NCBI GenBank assembly: GCA_023412855.1
Contig: JAEZRJ010000001.1
Location: 1 to 62,867, forward strand
Source of the DNA: Bacillota bacterium
Lineage (GTDB): Bacteria; Bacillota; Clostridia; Lachnospirales; Lachnospiraceae
DNA length: 62,867 bases
Direction of reading: 5' to 3'
Under the pieces are notes generated by a model. It did not search any database, had not been told where the DNA came from, and worked only from the letters and a program-made list of their open reading frames with translations. Positions 8,997 through 17,652 of the stretch are shown in pieces. Within the stretch, counting starts at the first letter, position 1. Each line of letters begins with the position of its first letter. Made by a program: the position numbers and the translations under genes.

Positions 8997-10334
8997 TTAA
9001 ACTTTTTCATTTTCCGCACATGCAAAAATGACTGATATTCTCGTTCCCTTTCCTACTTCGCTTTCCAGCTTCATTTCTGCTTCGTTCTTCGCTACGATAT
9101 GTTTTACAATGGCAAGTCCCAGTCCCGTGCCTCCGGTAGATTTGGAGCGGCTCTTATCTACTCTGTAAAAGCGCTCGAAAATCCTTTCCTGATGTTCTTT
9201 AGGAATTCCGATTCCCGTGTCCGCAACAGTGAGCACCGCCTTTCCCTCTATAGGCTCCACCGTAACCATAACTCTTCCCCCCTTATTGTTATAACGGATA
9301 GCGTTGTCGCATAGATTATATACCAGCTCCTCAAGCATCTGCTTCTCGGAACGGACCATGCAGGTAATGCCTCGAAACAGCAGGATTACCTCGTGGTTCT
9401 CCGCGTTGATTTGAAGCATATTGACACAGGTCCGCGCAATTTCGGACAGATTCAGCACCTCGAAGGGCTCCTCCCTGTCCACCACGTCCAGCTCGGATAA
9501 GCGAATCACATCGTTAATCAGCGTCAGCAGCCGGTTGGAATTGTGGTGAATCTCTCTGGAAAATCTTACCACATCCTGATCCGATGCCATGCCGCTTTCA
9601 ATCAGCTCCGAATATCCTAAAATGGAAGTGAGCGGAGTCTTTAACTCATGGGAAACATTTGCGGTAAACTCCTGCCTCATTCCGGCATTTTTTAAAATAT
9701 CCTCGTGCTGTTTTTTTATTGTAGCCACAAACGGCGCCAGTTCCAAATAGGTTTCCAATGCATCCAGATGATCTACATTCCTGGCGACCTTTTCTATCGG
9801 TTCGATCAATATTTTCGTCAGCACATGAGCGACAGCCATACAAAGGAGGATAATAAGCACCATCATGGCGATAATCGCAGGCAAAGCTCCGGCAAAAATA
9901 CTCCATATACTGTCCGCTTCCTTCGCCACGCGGATTACGTTGCCATCCTCTATGCGAATGGCATAATAAAAGGTGCTCTTCCCCATGGTAGAGGATCTTC
10001 TCACAGCCTGTCCTTCTCCCTCGGCAAAGGTCTGAATGATTTCCGGCCGGTTCGCATGGTTGTCCATTTTTTCGGCATCCGCATCGCTTTCGTATAATAC
10101 ATCACCGTTCTCATCTACCACGGTAATCCTTACCTTATCCTTTTTGGAATCATATTTTTTCTCTATAAGATCCGACAAGGCGTCAGTATCCTCCAAAAGA
10201 TGAGCATAGGTCTTTAAGTCTTCCATAATCTGCTTTTTGAATAGGTCGTAGCAAATGGCAGCCACCAAAACCATCGTAGAAAAAACAGCGATCAGCGCAA
10301 TCAGCATCAATTGAAAATTAATTTTTTTCTTCAT
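8997..10334 (-). CDS. phoR: PhoR-like sensor histidine kinase of the phosphate regulon
   Basis: A 445-residue membrane kinase. It has an N-terminal membrane segment (about 8-27), an extracytoplasmic region, a second membrane segment (about 147-170), a HAMP-like linker, and a HisKA box NVSHELKTPLTSILGYSE carrying the phosphorylated His. The ATPase motifs are NAIRYN, ADTGIGIP, and STGGTGLGLAIV. It is the last gene of the pst-pho block, 28 nt after the response regulator, so it most likely pairs with that regulator to sense phosphate limitation through the Pst/PhoU complex. Naming it phoR rests on context; the domain plan alone fits many kinases. Confidence 0.88.
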   Translation of the reverse strand: MKKKINFQLMLIALIAVFSTMVLVAAICYDLFKKQIMEDLKTYAHLLEDTDALSDLIEKKYDSKKDKVRITVVDENGDVLYESDADAEKMDNHANRPEIIQTFAEGEGQAVRRSSTMGKSTFYYAIRIEDGNVIRVAKEADSIWSIFAGALPAIIAMMVLIILLCMAVAHVLTKILIEPIEKVARNVDHLDALETYLELAPFVATIKKQHEDILKNAGMRQEFTANVSHELKTPLTSILGYSELIESGMASDQDVVRFSREIHHNSNRLLTLINDVIRLSELDVVDREEPFEVLNLSEIARTCVNMLQINAENHEVILLFRGITCMVRSEKQMLEELVYNLCDNAIRYNNKGGRVMVTVEPIEGKAVLTVADTGIGIPKEHQERIFERFYRVDKSRSKSTGGTGLGLAIVKHIVAKNEAEMKLESEVGKGTRISVIFACAENEKV

Positions 10335-10362
10335 ATTCTATACCCACAAGCATTTGATGACT

Positions 10363-11034
10363 TCATGTCGTAAACATATAGCCTACGTTACGAACGGTCT
10401 TTATCATGCTTCCGGCTTCCTTCAATTTCTGGCGCAGCGTCTTGATGTGCATATCCAGTGTTCTGGATTCTCCCTCGAAATCCGTTCCCCATATTTTTTC
10501 CAGAATCAGATCCCTCGGCGTGACGATGCCAGCATTATTCATCAAAAGCTTTAACAGCTCATACTCCTTATAGGTCAGCTCACAGGGAATGCCGTCAGCG
10601 GTTACCATATGCTTCTCCTCGTCCAGACAAACTTTTCCGATGTACAGAATTTTTTCCTCATTCTTATTGCTTCTCCTAAGCAGCGCTTTTACCCTGGATA
10701 TGAGCTCCATCACTCCGAAAGGCTTTGCCATATAGTCATCCGCACCGATATCCAGTCCCTTTACCTTGTCTATCTCCGAGGTCTTTGCCGTAACAAGAAT
10801 GATGGGAATGTCCTTCGTCTCTATCCCGGAACGTAACTTTCTTACGATATCCAGACCATCCTCATCGGGCAGCATAATATCGAGCAAAATAATATCCGGT
10901 TTTTTTTCTTCCATTTCCTGATAAAATTCCTTCGCACATTCGAAATCTTTAATCTCGTATCCCGTATTTCTCAGCGCAAACACTTCGATTTCTCTTATGT
11001 TCTTATCATCTTCCACCACATAAATAAGCGCCAT
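10363..11034 (-). CDS. phoP: OmpR-family response regulator (PhoP/PhoB-like)
   Basis: Winged-helix response regulator, about 223 residues from the chosen start. The receiver domain has acidic VVEDD, the phospho-acceptor in IILLDIMLPDEDG, the VTAKT Thr and the Lys in YMAKPFG. The C-terminal DNA-binding domain shows LTYKEYELLKLL and TRDLILEKIWG. A longer frame opens at 11073, but AGGTG at 6 nt before the ATG at 11034 and the family-typical opening MALIYVVEDD favour the shorter form. It probably binds the tandem TTACAT boxes upstream of pstS. A decayed mobile repeat lies between it and phoU. Confidence 0.9.
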   Translation of the reverse strand: MALIYVVEDDKNIREIEVFALRNTGYEIKDFECAKEFYQEMEEKKPDIILLDIMLPDEDGLDIVRKLRSGIETKDIPIILVTAKTSEIDKVKGLDIGADDYMAKPFGVMELISRVKALLRRSNKNEEKILYIGKVCLDEEKHMVTADGIPCELTYKEYELLKLLMNNAGIVTPRDLILEKIWGTDFEGESRTLDMHIKTLRQKLKEAGSMIKTVRNVGYMFTT

Positions 11035-11140
11035 CTCAATCACCTGCTCCATCTGTTTCATCGTTACACTCATTTTACAATATAGGCGTAAAATTAAAAA
11101 CCCCCTTTATGTAAAATCTATATCTATTTTGTTACCATTG

Positions 11141-11247
11141 GTTACTGTTCACTCTGTTCTCAGTAACGCATGATTTCTGCATTTAAATTTGCTCCGCGAA
11201 GCAGAAATCATCTCTCGCATCATGTTCTTACGTAGCTTAACAGTAAC
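11141..11247 (+). mobile_element. MITE-like element, internally deleted copy
   Basis: Homologous to 43697-43829 but lacking 26 bp near the right end. The deletion lies between two AACAG words, as expected for slippage. Left end GTTACTGTTCAC; right end shortened to CAGTAAC. Flanks are TACCATTG (11133-11140) and TACCATCG (11248-11255), a 7/8 target duplication. It sits in the gap between phoU and the response regulator gene. Confidence 0.8.
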
Positions 11248-11287
11248 TACCATCGAGCCTTCTGCTAAACTGCAACATGCATGCGTC

Positions 11288-11950
11288 TTATAACAGCCTC
11301 GTATCCCCTATTTCCCCCGTTTCCTGAAATAGTTCCCACTCAGCGATATTTACCGCATGGTCACCGATTTTTTCCAAATATTTAGCAATCATGAGCACAT
11401 CGATACATTCGTCTGCATTTTTTGTTTCTTTCTTCAAATATTCTATCAAATCCTGTTTTACTTTATTAAAAAGGTCATCTACGATATCATCGCTCTCAAT
11501 GACGTCCTTAGCCGCTTCTCCGCTTCTGCTCACAAAGGCCTCTATCGCTGCCCGGATCATTTCCTTCGCCGCTTTTACCATAGGCTCCAGATGTCCCGAA
11601 TAGGAAGAAAGCGGGTTCATATTCAGCCGAATCAGCAGCTCCGCGATGTCGGAAACATGGTCCCCCACCCTTTCAATATCCGTAACCACCTTAAGGCTCG
11701 CCGTAATCGTCCTAAGGTCTCTCGCCACCGGCTGCTGCTTCGCAATAAGAGACAAACATCTGGATTCGATATTTCTTTCCATCTCGTTTACCACACGGTC
11801 ACTTTTTAAAATTCTATATATTTCCTCCTCATTCCTGCACTCCAGGGCAAGAAACAGCTCCGCATAGGTCTCCTCTACCCGAAGGCCCATAGTCGTTACA
11901 TTATCCTTTAATTCCTTTAACTCATGCTCAAATACTGTTCTAGGTGACAT
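11288..11950 (-). CDS. phoU: Phosphate signalling complex protein PhoU
   Basis: About 220 residues, all-helical, with the two PhoU repeats: ETYAELFLALECRNEEE...MERNIESRCLSLIAKQQPVARDLR in the first half and MIRAAIEAFV...DECIDVLMIAKYLEKIGDHAVNIAEW in the second. It mediates negative control of the sensor kinase and modulates Pst transport. The ATG at 11950 has AGAGAGG 8 nt upstream; an upstream TTG at 11980 that would overlap pstB is less likely. Located directly after pstB. Confidence 0.95.
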   Translation of the reverse strand: MSPRTVFEHELKELKDNVTTMGLRVEETYAELFLALECRNEEEIYRILKSDRVVNEMERNIESRCLSLIAKQQPVARDLRTITASLKVVTDIERVGDHVSDIAELLIRLNMNPLSSYSGHLEPMVKAAKEMIRAAIEAFVSRSGEAAKDVIESDDIVDDLFNKVKQDLIEYLKKETKNADECIDVLMIAKYLEKIGDHAVNIAEWELFQETGEIGDTRLL

Positions 11951-11976
11951 ATTGTTATCCTCTCTTTTCTTTATCA

Positions 11977-12747
11977 TCAACCAAATCTGCCGGTAATATA
12001 GTCTTCTGTCCTCTTATCCGAAGGCCTTGAAAAAATATTGTCGGTAGTATCGAATTCCACCACTTCTCCCACAAGAAAAAACGCAGTATAATCGGATACT
12101 CTGGCTGCCTGCTGCATATTGTGAGTCACTACCACCACCGTATATTTCTTCTTAAGCTCTTCCATCAGTTCTTCCACCTTCAGCGTGGAAATAGGATCCA
12201 GCGCAGAGGTCGGCTCATCCATTAAAAGCACCTCCGGTTCTACGGCTAACGCCCTCGCAATACATAACCTCTGCTGCTGTCCGCCGGACAAACCCAGTGC
12301 CGACTTTTTCAGGCGATCCTTTACTTCATCAAAAATTGCGGCTCCCCGCAGGCTGTTTTCCACAATTTCGTCCAATTTAGTTTTATTCTTAATTCCATGT
12401 ACTCTCGGACCATAAGCAATATTATCATAAATGCTCATCGGGAACGGATTGGGCTGCTGGAATACCATGCCGATTTTTTTACGAAGCAGCGTCGTATCTA
12501 CCTTCGGATCATAAATATTTTCTCCGTCCAAAGACACTGTCCCTTCAATCCGCACGCTGTCTATCAAATCGTTCATTCTGTTTAGGCTCTTTAAAAATGT
12601 GGATTTGCCGCAGCCAGACGGACCGATAAATGCCGTTATCGCATTCGCTTTAATGTCCATATCTACATCCTTCAAAGCGTGGTTATCCCCATAATATAAA
12701 TTCAGCTTCCTCGTGCTGATTTTGCTGTTTTCCATACTTTTTTCCAT
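11977..12747 (-). CDS. pstB: Phosphate ABC transporter ATP-binding protein PstB
   Basis: ATPase of the high-affinity phosphate importer, 256 residues. Motifs: Walker A GPSGCGKST (about 42-50), Q-loop QQPNPFPMSIYDN, signature LSGGQQQRLCIARAL, Walker B LLMDEPTSALD and the switch His in VVVTHNMQQA. The TAFFLVGEVVE segment is typical of PstB. It is preceded by a 106-nt structured gap after pstA and is followed closely by phoU. Confidence 0.97.
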   Translation of the reverse strand: MEKSMENSKISTRKLNLYYGDNHALKDVDMDIKANAITAFIGPSGCGKSTFLKSLNRMNDLIDSVRIEGTVSLDGENIYDPKVDTTLLRKKIGMVFQQPNPFPMSIYDNIAYGPRVHGIKNKTKLDEIVENSLRGAAIFDEVKDRLKKSALGLSGGQQQRLCIARALAVEPEVLLMDEPTSALDPISTLKVEELMEELKKKYTVVVVTHNMQQAARVSDYTAFFLVGEVVEFDTTDNIFSRPSDKRTEDYITGRFG

Positions 12748-12788
12748 AATTTTTCCTTTTATCCTTTCAAAAATCTTATCTTACGCCC

Positions 12789-12802
12789 GCAGTGCACTGC
12801 GC
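12789..12802. repeat. Perfect palindrome in the pstA-pstB gap
   Basis: CGCAGTGCACTGCG is a perfect 14-bp palindrome. Nearby GCCGGT ... ACCGGC can also pair. The 106-nt gap therefore folds strongly in RNA and may tune expression between pstA and pstB. No T-run follows, so it is not a typical terminator. Confidence 0.5.
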
Positions 12803-12853
12803 CCGCCGGTAAGCTCCATTCACCAAAGCGTTACATTCACCGGCACATTGCAC

Positions 12854-13723
12854 TCATCGAGCGGTATTTACATCGAATTTCTTCGCCAGATATTTAGTCA
12901 GGAAATTAATGCCTAACACAATGATCAAAAGTACTGCCGCAATTCCGAACGCCACATCGTATTGGGCTTTGGACATGCTTAAATACAACTGAATCGTAAG
13001 GGTACCTCCCGATTGCATGACCTTATCGATCAGTCCCATACCCGCCTTCGGCAGCAAGTAGCCGCTTCCCGCCGTAAAAAGAAGCGCTGCGGATTCTCCC
13101 ACGATTCTTCCGATTGCCAGAATAATACCAGTAATGATACCCGGCATTGCAGAGGGCAGTAAAATCGTTCTTATCATATACCATTTGGCTGCGCCCATAG
13201 CAAGCGCTCCGCTTCTGTAGCTGTCAGGCACCGTCTTTAACGCTTCCTGCGTATTTCTCGTAATCAGGGGTAATATCATCAGCGTAAGCGTAAGCGCTCC
13301 CGTCAAAACGGAATACCCCAAGCCCAACGCATTTCCGAAAAACACCATACCGAACAGGCCAAATATAATGGAAGGAATTCCGGAAAGGGTTTCTGTCGTA
13401 AATTCTATGGCTCTTACCAAACGCCCCGGCTTCGCATATTCGTTCAGATATATGGCGGAGCCAATTCCGAGTGGTGTTGCAATAAGCAGGGTAATTACGA
13501 TAATATATAAAGTATTTACAATATTTCCCGCTATGCCCACAGTTCCCTTCAGGCTGCTGGTCACAGATGTCAAAAAGCTCCAATTGACTGTTTTTATCCC
13601 TTTAAAAAATACATATCCGATGATACCTATTAAAAGCAACACAGAAAAAAAAGCGGAAATATAAATTAGTATGCGCAGAATTGTATCCGAAATTCTTTTT
13701 CTTTTTATCGTAAGGCTATTCAT
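12854..13723 (-). CDS. pstA: Phosphate ABC transporter permease PstA
   Basis: A 289-residue inner-membrane permease with six predicted membrane segments. It has the ATPase-coupling loop ALAMGAAKWYMIRTILLPSAMPGIITGIILAIGR (about 175-208) and the nearby RIVGESAALLFTAG segment seen in PstA proteins. Its start overlaps the pstC stop by 8 nt, so translation is probably coupled. Partner of PstC in the phosphate channel. Confidence 0.96.
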   Translation of the reverse strand: MNSLTIKRKRISDTILRILIYISAFFSVLLLIGIIGYVFFKGIKTVNWSFLTSVTSSLKGTVGIAGNIVNTLYIIVITLLIATPLGIGSAIYLNEYAKPGRLVRAIEFTTETLSGIPSIIFGLFGMVFFGNALGLGYSVLTGALTLTLMILPLITRNTQEALKTVPDSYRSGALAMGAAKWYMIRTILLPSAMPGIITGIILAIGRIVGESAALLFTAGSGYLLPKAGMGLIDKVMQSGGTLTIQLYLSMSKAQYDVAFGIAAVLLIIVLGINFLTKYLAKKFDVNTAR

Positions 13724-14654
13724 TGTTTTTCTCTCCCTTTTTCAAGATTCTCGTCAGGGTTACATTAATCAGCATGATAAAGACGAACAGAACTAAGCCT
13801 ATCGTAAATAATACCTGTCTGTGTACATCTGCCGCATATCCCATCTCGCTTACGATTGCTGTGGTAAGAAAGCGTACCGAGTTGAACGGAAGAGGTATAT
13901 TTACCGAACTTCCCGACACAAGACTTATAGCCATCGCTTCACCGATTGCACGACCTACACCGAGCACAATGGCTGTAATGATTCCTGATTTCGCTGCGGG
14001 CAAAATCACCTTGAATATTGTCTGTATTTGAGAAGCTCCTACTGCAAGCGACGCTGCTTTCAGATAGTCCGGCACCGATTTAATCGCCGATTCGCTTATG
14101 TTAATGACAGTAGGAAGAATCATGATCGCCAGAACGATTACTGCCGATACCAGATTAGCGCCTCCGGTAAACTGGTGCGTATCCGAACCTTCAAATATTT
14201 TTAACTCCAATTTATACATAATAGGATTCAAGATCATCAGACCCAGAAGTCCGTATATTACCGAAGGAATACCAGCCAGCAGCTCTACCGCAGGCTTTAC
14301 CGCAGCCGCTAACTTCTTAGGCGCGATTTCTGCCAGAAAAATAGCCGTAAAGACCCCAATGGGAACTCCTATAAAAACGGCCAAAGCCGTACCCACTATG
14401 GAAGTGAGGATAATATATAAAATTCCGAAGGAGGCTTCTGCCGCCGTAGGCTTCCAAACTGTTCCGAATAAAATATTCGTAAGTCCTACCTTAAACAGCG
14501 CAGGCGTTCCGTTAAAAATCATATAAGCAGTAATAGACGCTACGGCCAATACTGCCATAAAAGCGCAAATAGTAAAAATAATTTGCGCTGTTTTTTCCAC
14601 TCTAGATTTGTTTGCATTGTTTCCTATAATTGTGAAGGATTTCTGATTGCTCAT
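13716..14654 (-). CDS. pstC: Phosphate ABC transporter permease PstC
   Basis: A 312-residue permease. It has a cytoplasmic N terminus with a membrane segment at about 25-47, then a transporter domain beginning GTALAVFIGVPIGVFTAIFLAEIAP. The coupling loop is AASLAVGASQIQTIFKVILPAAKSGIITAIVLGVGRAIGEAMA (about 199-241). Follows pstS after a 121-nt gap containing a hairpin. Full length for the family. Confidence 0.96.
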   Translation of the reverse strand: MSNQKSFTIIGNNANKSRVEKTAQIIFTICAFMAVLAVASITAYMIFNGTPALFKVGLTNILFGTVWKPTAAEASFGILYIILTSIVGTALAVFIGVPIGVFTAIFLAEIAPKKLAAAVKPAVELLAGIPSVIYGLLGLMILNPIMYKLELKIFEGSDTHQFTGGANLVSAVIVLAIMILPTVINISESAIKSVPDYLKAASLAVGASQIQTIFKVILPAAKSGIITAIVLGVGRAIGEAMAISLVSGSSVNIPLPFNSVRFLTTAIVSEMGYAADVHRQVLFTIGLVLFVFIMLINVTLTRILKKGEKNNE

Positions 14655-14717
14655 ATCTTCTCCCTATTTCATACGACTTTCCGGCATGCTGCATTCATAT
14701 TTCTTTTACCGGATTGT

Positions 14718-14741
14718 GGGTACGAGGAAAACCCCGTACCC
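14718..14741 (-). promoter_or_regulatory. Intercistronic hairpin between pstS and pstC
   Basis: GGGTACG / CGTACCC form a 7-bp GC-rich stem in the 121-nt gap after the pstS stop. There is no U-run, so it probably stabilises the pstS 3' end or lowers read-through, giving more binding protein than permease. This is inferred from position. Confidence 0.5.
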
Positions 14742-14775
14742 ATTATACAAATCACTTTTTATCTTTTATCATTTA

Positions 14776-15708
14776 TTAGTCAGGTAAAATGAGGCCCGCG
14801 CCGGTAATTACTTCTTTACCCTCATCGGAAGCTAAGAATCCGAATAATGCCTGCACCAAATCATTCTGCTCTGAAATCTCACCTTTTGTAGCCATTACAA
14901 AGGGTCTGCTCAATAAATAATTGCCTGCTTTGATGTTTTCCGGCGTAGCTGCTACATCGTCCAGCGAAAGGGCGATTACTGTATCATCCAATACATCCAG
15001 GGATACATAACCTATCGCTCCCGGAGTAGATGCTACTTTTGCCATTACAGCACCCGTGCTGTCCAACTCGCTCGCATATGCGCAAACATCCTCAATCTCA
15101 AGAAGTTCTTCGAAGGCTCCTCTCGTTCCGGAACCAGCTTCACGTCCAACCACTACTATAGGTGCATTGGCTCCGCCTACTTCACTCCAATTTCTTGTTT
15201 CTCCTTTGTAGATGCTGATCAATTGATCCTTAGTAAGACCTGCTACTGTATTTGCAGGGTCAACTACTACTGCGATACCATCGATTGCGACAATATTTTC
15301 AACTACACCTGCTTCTTTTTCACTGTCTTTCAGTGCTCTGGAGGAATTTCCAATATCTACGCTGCCTGCTGTTACCGCTTCAATACCTGCGGAAGAACCT
15401 GTGAATTCAGGTGTTACCGTTACTCCGGGATATTTTGCCATAAAGCTTTCAGCTACCGCATTTGCAAGTTTCTCCATGGAGGTACTTCCTGACATGGAAA
15501 TCGTACCGCTCAAATCCGCTGTTTCTTCTGCCGGGGCTGCTTCCTCTGCAGGAGCTGTCTGTGTTTCCTCTGCCGGTGCCGCTTCTGTCTGTACATCTGT
15601 TTCCGGTACTGTGGACTCTACTGTCTGACTGCCGCAAGCTGTAAGAGCACCTACTGTCAATATCGCCGCTCCGATGAGGGCAAACGTCTTCATTGTCCTG
15701 TTCTTCAT
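14776..15708 (-). CDS. pstS: Phosphate ABC transporter substrate-binding lipoprotein PstS
   Basis: A 310-residue secreted lipoprotein. The signal peptide ends in the lipobox LTAC with Cys25. A Pro/Ala/Glu-rich linker (about 34-65, repeated PAEE words) leads to the phosphate-binding domain with MSGSTSMEKLA, FTGSSAGIEAV, VDIGNSSRALKD and GREAGSGTRGAFEEL, the residues that wrap phosphate in PstS. GAGGAG lies 9 nt before the ATG. First gene of the pst operon, 150 nt downstream of three Pho boxes. Confidence 0.97.
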   Translation of the reverse strand: MKNRTMKTFALIGAAILTVGALTACGSQTVESTVPETDVQTEAAPAEETQTAPAEEAAPAEETADLSGTISMSGSTSMEKLANAVAESFMAKYPGVTVTPEFTGSSAGIEAVTAGSVDIGNSSRALKDSEKEAGVVENIVAIDGIAVVVDPANTVAGLTKDQLISIYKGETRNWSEVGGANAPIVVVGREAGSGTRGAFEELLEIEDVCAYASELDSTGAVMAKVASTPGAIGYVSLDVLDDTVIALSLDDVAATPENIKAGNYLLSRPFVMATKGEISEQNDLVQALFGFLASDEGKEVITGAGLILPD

Positions 15709-15857
15709 TTTCTCATTCTCCTCTTTATATATTTTTTACAGCCTTGGCCATTTCTACTTTCAAAATGGCTTCTGAGGTCATCTCCGGCGTATGTAAGCCT
15801 TTCCTCATGTCTGTAATACGAGCATAACACACAAAAAAAATACCAAATATCATGCTT

Positions 15858-15885
15858 TGGTAATTTGTATGTAAGTTTTATGTAA
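15858..15885 (-). promoter_or_regulatory. Pho boxes (PhoP binding repeats) upstream of pstS
   Basis: Reading the minus strand, TTACAT, TTACAT and TTACCA start exactly 11 bp apart (plus-strand positions 15880, 15869 and 15858). This matches the tandem TT(A/T/C)ACA-N5 arrangement bound by PhoP in Firmicutes. A TATTTG-like -10 lies about 9 nt downstream. Strong support for phosphate control of the operon. Confidence 0.85.
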
Positions 15886-15990
15886 AATTATTTTTTTATT
15901 AAATGAGATTATTTTAATAATTTTTATTTTTTCTTATTTAACGGGCAGCAGTTCGCATCGTTGATTCCTCATTTAATTTGCAGTAGTCTC

Positions 15991-16228
15991 TTAATGGAAC
16001 AAAAAGGCTCTTCGCGCACTTTTGCGACTAAATGCTCCGGCAGTAAAGCTTTTGCTTGGCGCGCATAACTGCACATCTATTTTTCTTTAATAGGATCACT
16101 TTTTTATTAAAGGATAAAAATATGCTTTATACACTTTCGCAATCAAGCACTTCGACAGCAAAGCTTTTGTTTGGCGCGTAGTTATGCATCCATTTTTATG
16201 TAATTAGGAACACTTTCCTATTACACAA
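15991..16228 (+). repeat. Two tandem 116-bp degenerate repeat units (family II, long form)
   Basis: The 583-nt gap between pstS and nth holds two diverged copies of one unit, starting at 15991 and 16107. Shared words include AAAGCTTTTG, TTGGCGCG and ATTTTT. The second unit ends in an imperfect palindrome (GTAATTAGGAA / TTCCTATTAC). Both unit ends recur next to terminators at 8904-8953 and 24631-24674. No protein-coding signal was seen. Confidence 0.6.
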
Positions 16229-16234
16229 AAAAAC

Positions 16235-16262
16235 AGGATTATGTTTCTATGAACATAATCCT
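16235..16262 (-). terminator. Terminator downstream of nth
   Basis: Perfect 11-bp stem AGGATTATGTT / AACATAATCCT, followed on the minus strand by GTTTTTTTG. It lies 30 nt beyond the nth stop codon. Confidence 0.88.
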
Positions 16263-16291
16263 GAACTTTTTAAATCAGTTCCCTTGTTTCT

Positions 16292-16915
16292 TCAAATATG
16301 CTTTTCACACCACTTTTCTAAGATGCAATTATCGCAACGACTTTTTCGTGCTGTACATATACTTCTTCCATGATATATGAGTTGGAAATTAATGCGGTTC
16401 CAGTGCTCTTTTGGCAGAGCCTTCATCAATTCCTGTTCTACCTGCACCGGATTTTTTCCTTTGGCCCAGCCTATTCTCTTGGAAATGCGAAACACATGTG
16501 TGTCTACCGTAACTCCGGGCATCTCATAAGCATCCGCCAAAAATAAGGTCGCAGTCTTCCTTCCAACTCCTGCCAAGGCCGTAAGTTCCTCGATTGTTAC
16601 CGGAACTTTCCCGGCATGCTGCTGCAGTAATTGCTCACAGCATTTTTTCATATTCTTCGCCTTTACCTTATATAATCCGACACTCTTTATCGCATTCTCA
16701 ATTTTTTCCACCGGTGCATCCACAATCTTCTTCATATCGGGAAAGGTATTCCACAAATCCGGAAGCGCCTCTTCCACCTGCTTATCCGTACTTTGGGCAC
16801 TCAGCATAATCGCTATTAATAATTGCCAGTCCGCTCCATGAACAAATCCCTCCTTGGTCACTCCGTACTCTTTGTCCAAAGCTTCCAGTATTTGTTTTGT
16901 CTTTTGTTTTGTCAT
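16292..16915 (-). CDS. nth: Endonuclease III (DNA glycosylase/AP lyase)
   Basis: A 207-residue base-excision repair enzyme acting on oxidised pyrimidines. The helix-hairpin-helix LTALAGVGRKTATLFLADAY (about 110-129) contains the catalytic Lys. The catalytic Asp is in VTVDTHVFRISKRIGW. The C-terminal iron-sulfur cluster ligands follow C-x6-C-x2-C-x5-C (CTARKSRCDNCILEKWC). A GGGAG ribosome site is present. Monocistronic by position, with its own terminator. Confidence 0.97.
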   Translation of the reverse strand: MTKQKTKQILEALDKEYGVTKEGFVHGADWQLLIAIMLSAQSTDKQVEEALPDLWNTFPDMKKIVDAPVEKIENAIKSVGLYKVKAKNMKKCCEQLLQQHAGKVPVTIEELTALAGVGRKTATLFLADAYEMPGVTVDTHVFRISKRIGWAKGKNPVQVEQELMKALPKEHWNRINFQLIYHGRSICTARKSRCDNCILEKWCEKHI

Positions 16916-17071
16916 TTTATTCGTCTCCCGTTTTGCTATTAGACAAATTCATCCTTAGTTCCGCCAATTTGTTATTTTGGGGGACATCACCTTAAAGGCA
17001 ATTTCAATTCTCCAATAGTATACTAATAGGTGTTATTTATAAGATATTTCGTAAAGACAACAAACAACCGC

Positions 17072-17503
17072 TTATCCTTTACGAGTCTCTACCCTCATAG
17101 ACATCCCGGCCCCAAGCCCTTCGCAAGGCCTTCTTTGGAAACCCAGCCGTTCATAGAATTCTTCCTTCCCCTCCGCAGCAACGAGGCAAAACATAAGGTC
17201 GTCGCCTTCTTCTGCTGCCTCCTTCACTTTATTTATAAGACTCTGGACAATGTGCGCGCCGATTCCGCAGCCTTGGTATTCCGGTAATATAATCACATCT
17301 CCGATATATACCGTATATCCATAATCAAACAATGCCCTCCCCATACCTACTGCCTTCCCATCAGACCATGCGGATATAAGAAAGGTCGTATTTGCAAGGC
17401 CTCTTACCGCCTGCTTCTCTGTCAGCCTTTTCCAACCTACTATTTCCCGCAGCCTGTTATAATCTTCAGCAGTCAATTCCTCGCGGTATTCTATCTGTTT
17501 CAT
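17072..17503 (-). CDS. GNAT family N-acetyltransferase
   Basis: A 143-residue acetyl-CoA-dependent acetyltransferase. The acetyl-CoA-binding motif is VIILPEYQGCGIGAHIVQSLI (about 71-91), with the later FYERLGFQRRP strand-helix. The acceptor substrate cannot be predicted. First of several small acetyltransferase genes on the minus strand in this region. Confidence 0.88.
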   Translation of the reverse strand: MKQIEYREELTAEDYNRLREIVGWKRLTEKQAVRGLANTTFLISAWSDGKAVGMGRALFDYGYTVYIGDVIILPEYQGCGIGAHIVQSLINKVKEAAEEGDDLMFCLVAAEGKEEFYERLGFQRRPCEGLGAGMSMRVETRKG

Positions 17504-17580
17504 TTGAACGCCTTCTTTCTTTAGCGATTATATACATACTCAATACATGCTCAATTTTGTAATTCATATTTTGTTACCAG

Positions 17581-17624
17581 CAATGGACAAAATCGCACAC
17601 ATAGGTGTAAGACCTTGTCCATTG
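17581..17624. repeat. Intergenic hairpin
   Basis: CAATGGACAA and TTGTCCATTG form a perfect 10-bp stem around a 24-nt loop between two acetyltransferase genes. There is no T-run on either side, so a terminator role is doubtful. Confidence 0.45.
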
Positions 17625-17652
17625 AGGGTATTATCTCATATTCTCACTCCCG

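Noticed and set aside
17581..17624. Intergenic hairpin as a riboswitch
   Set aside because: A simple single stem without the conserved loops of any riboswitch class I know, and it lies after, not before, a gene on the transcribed strand.
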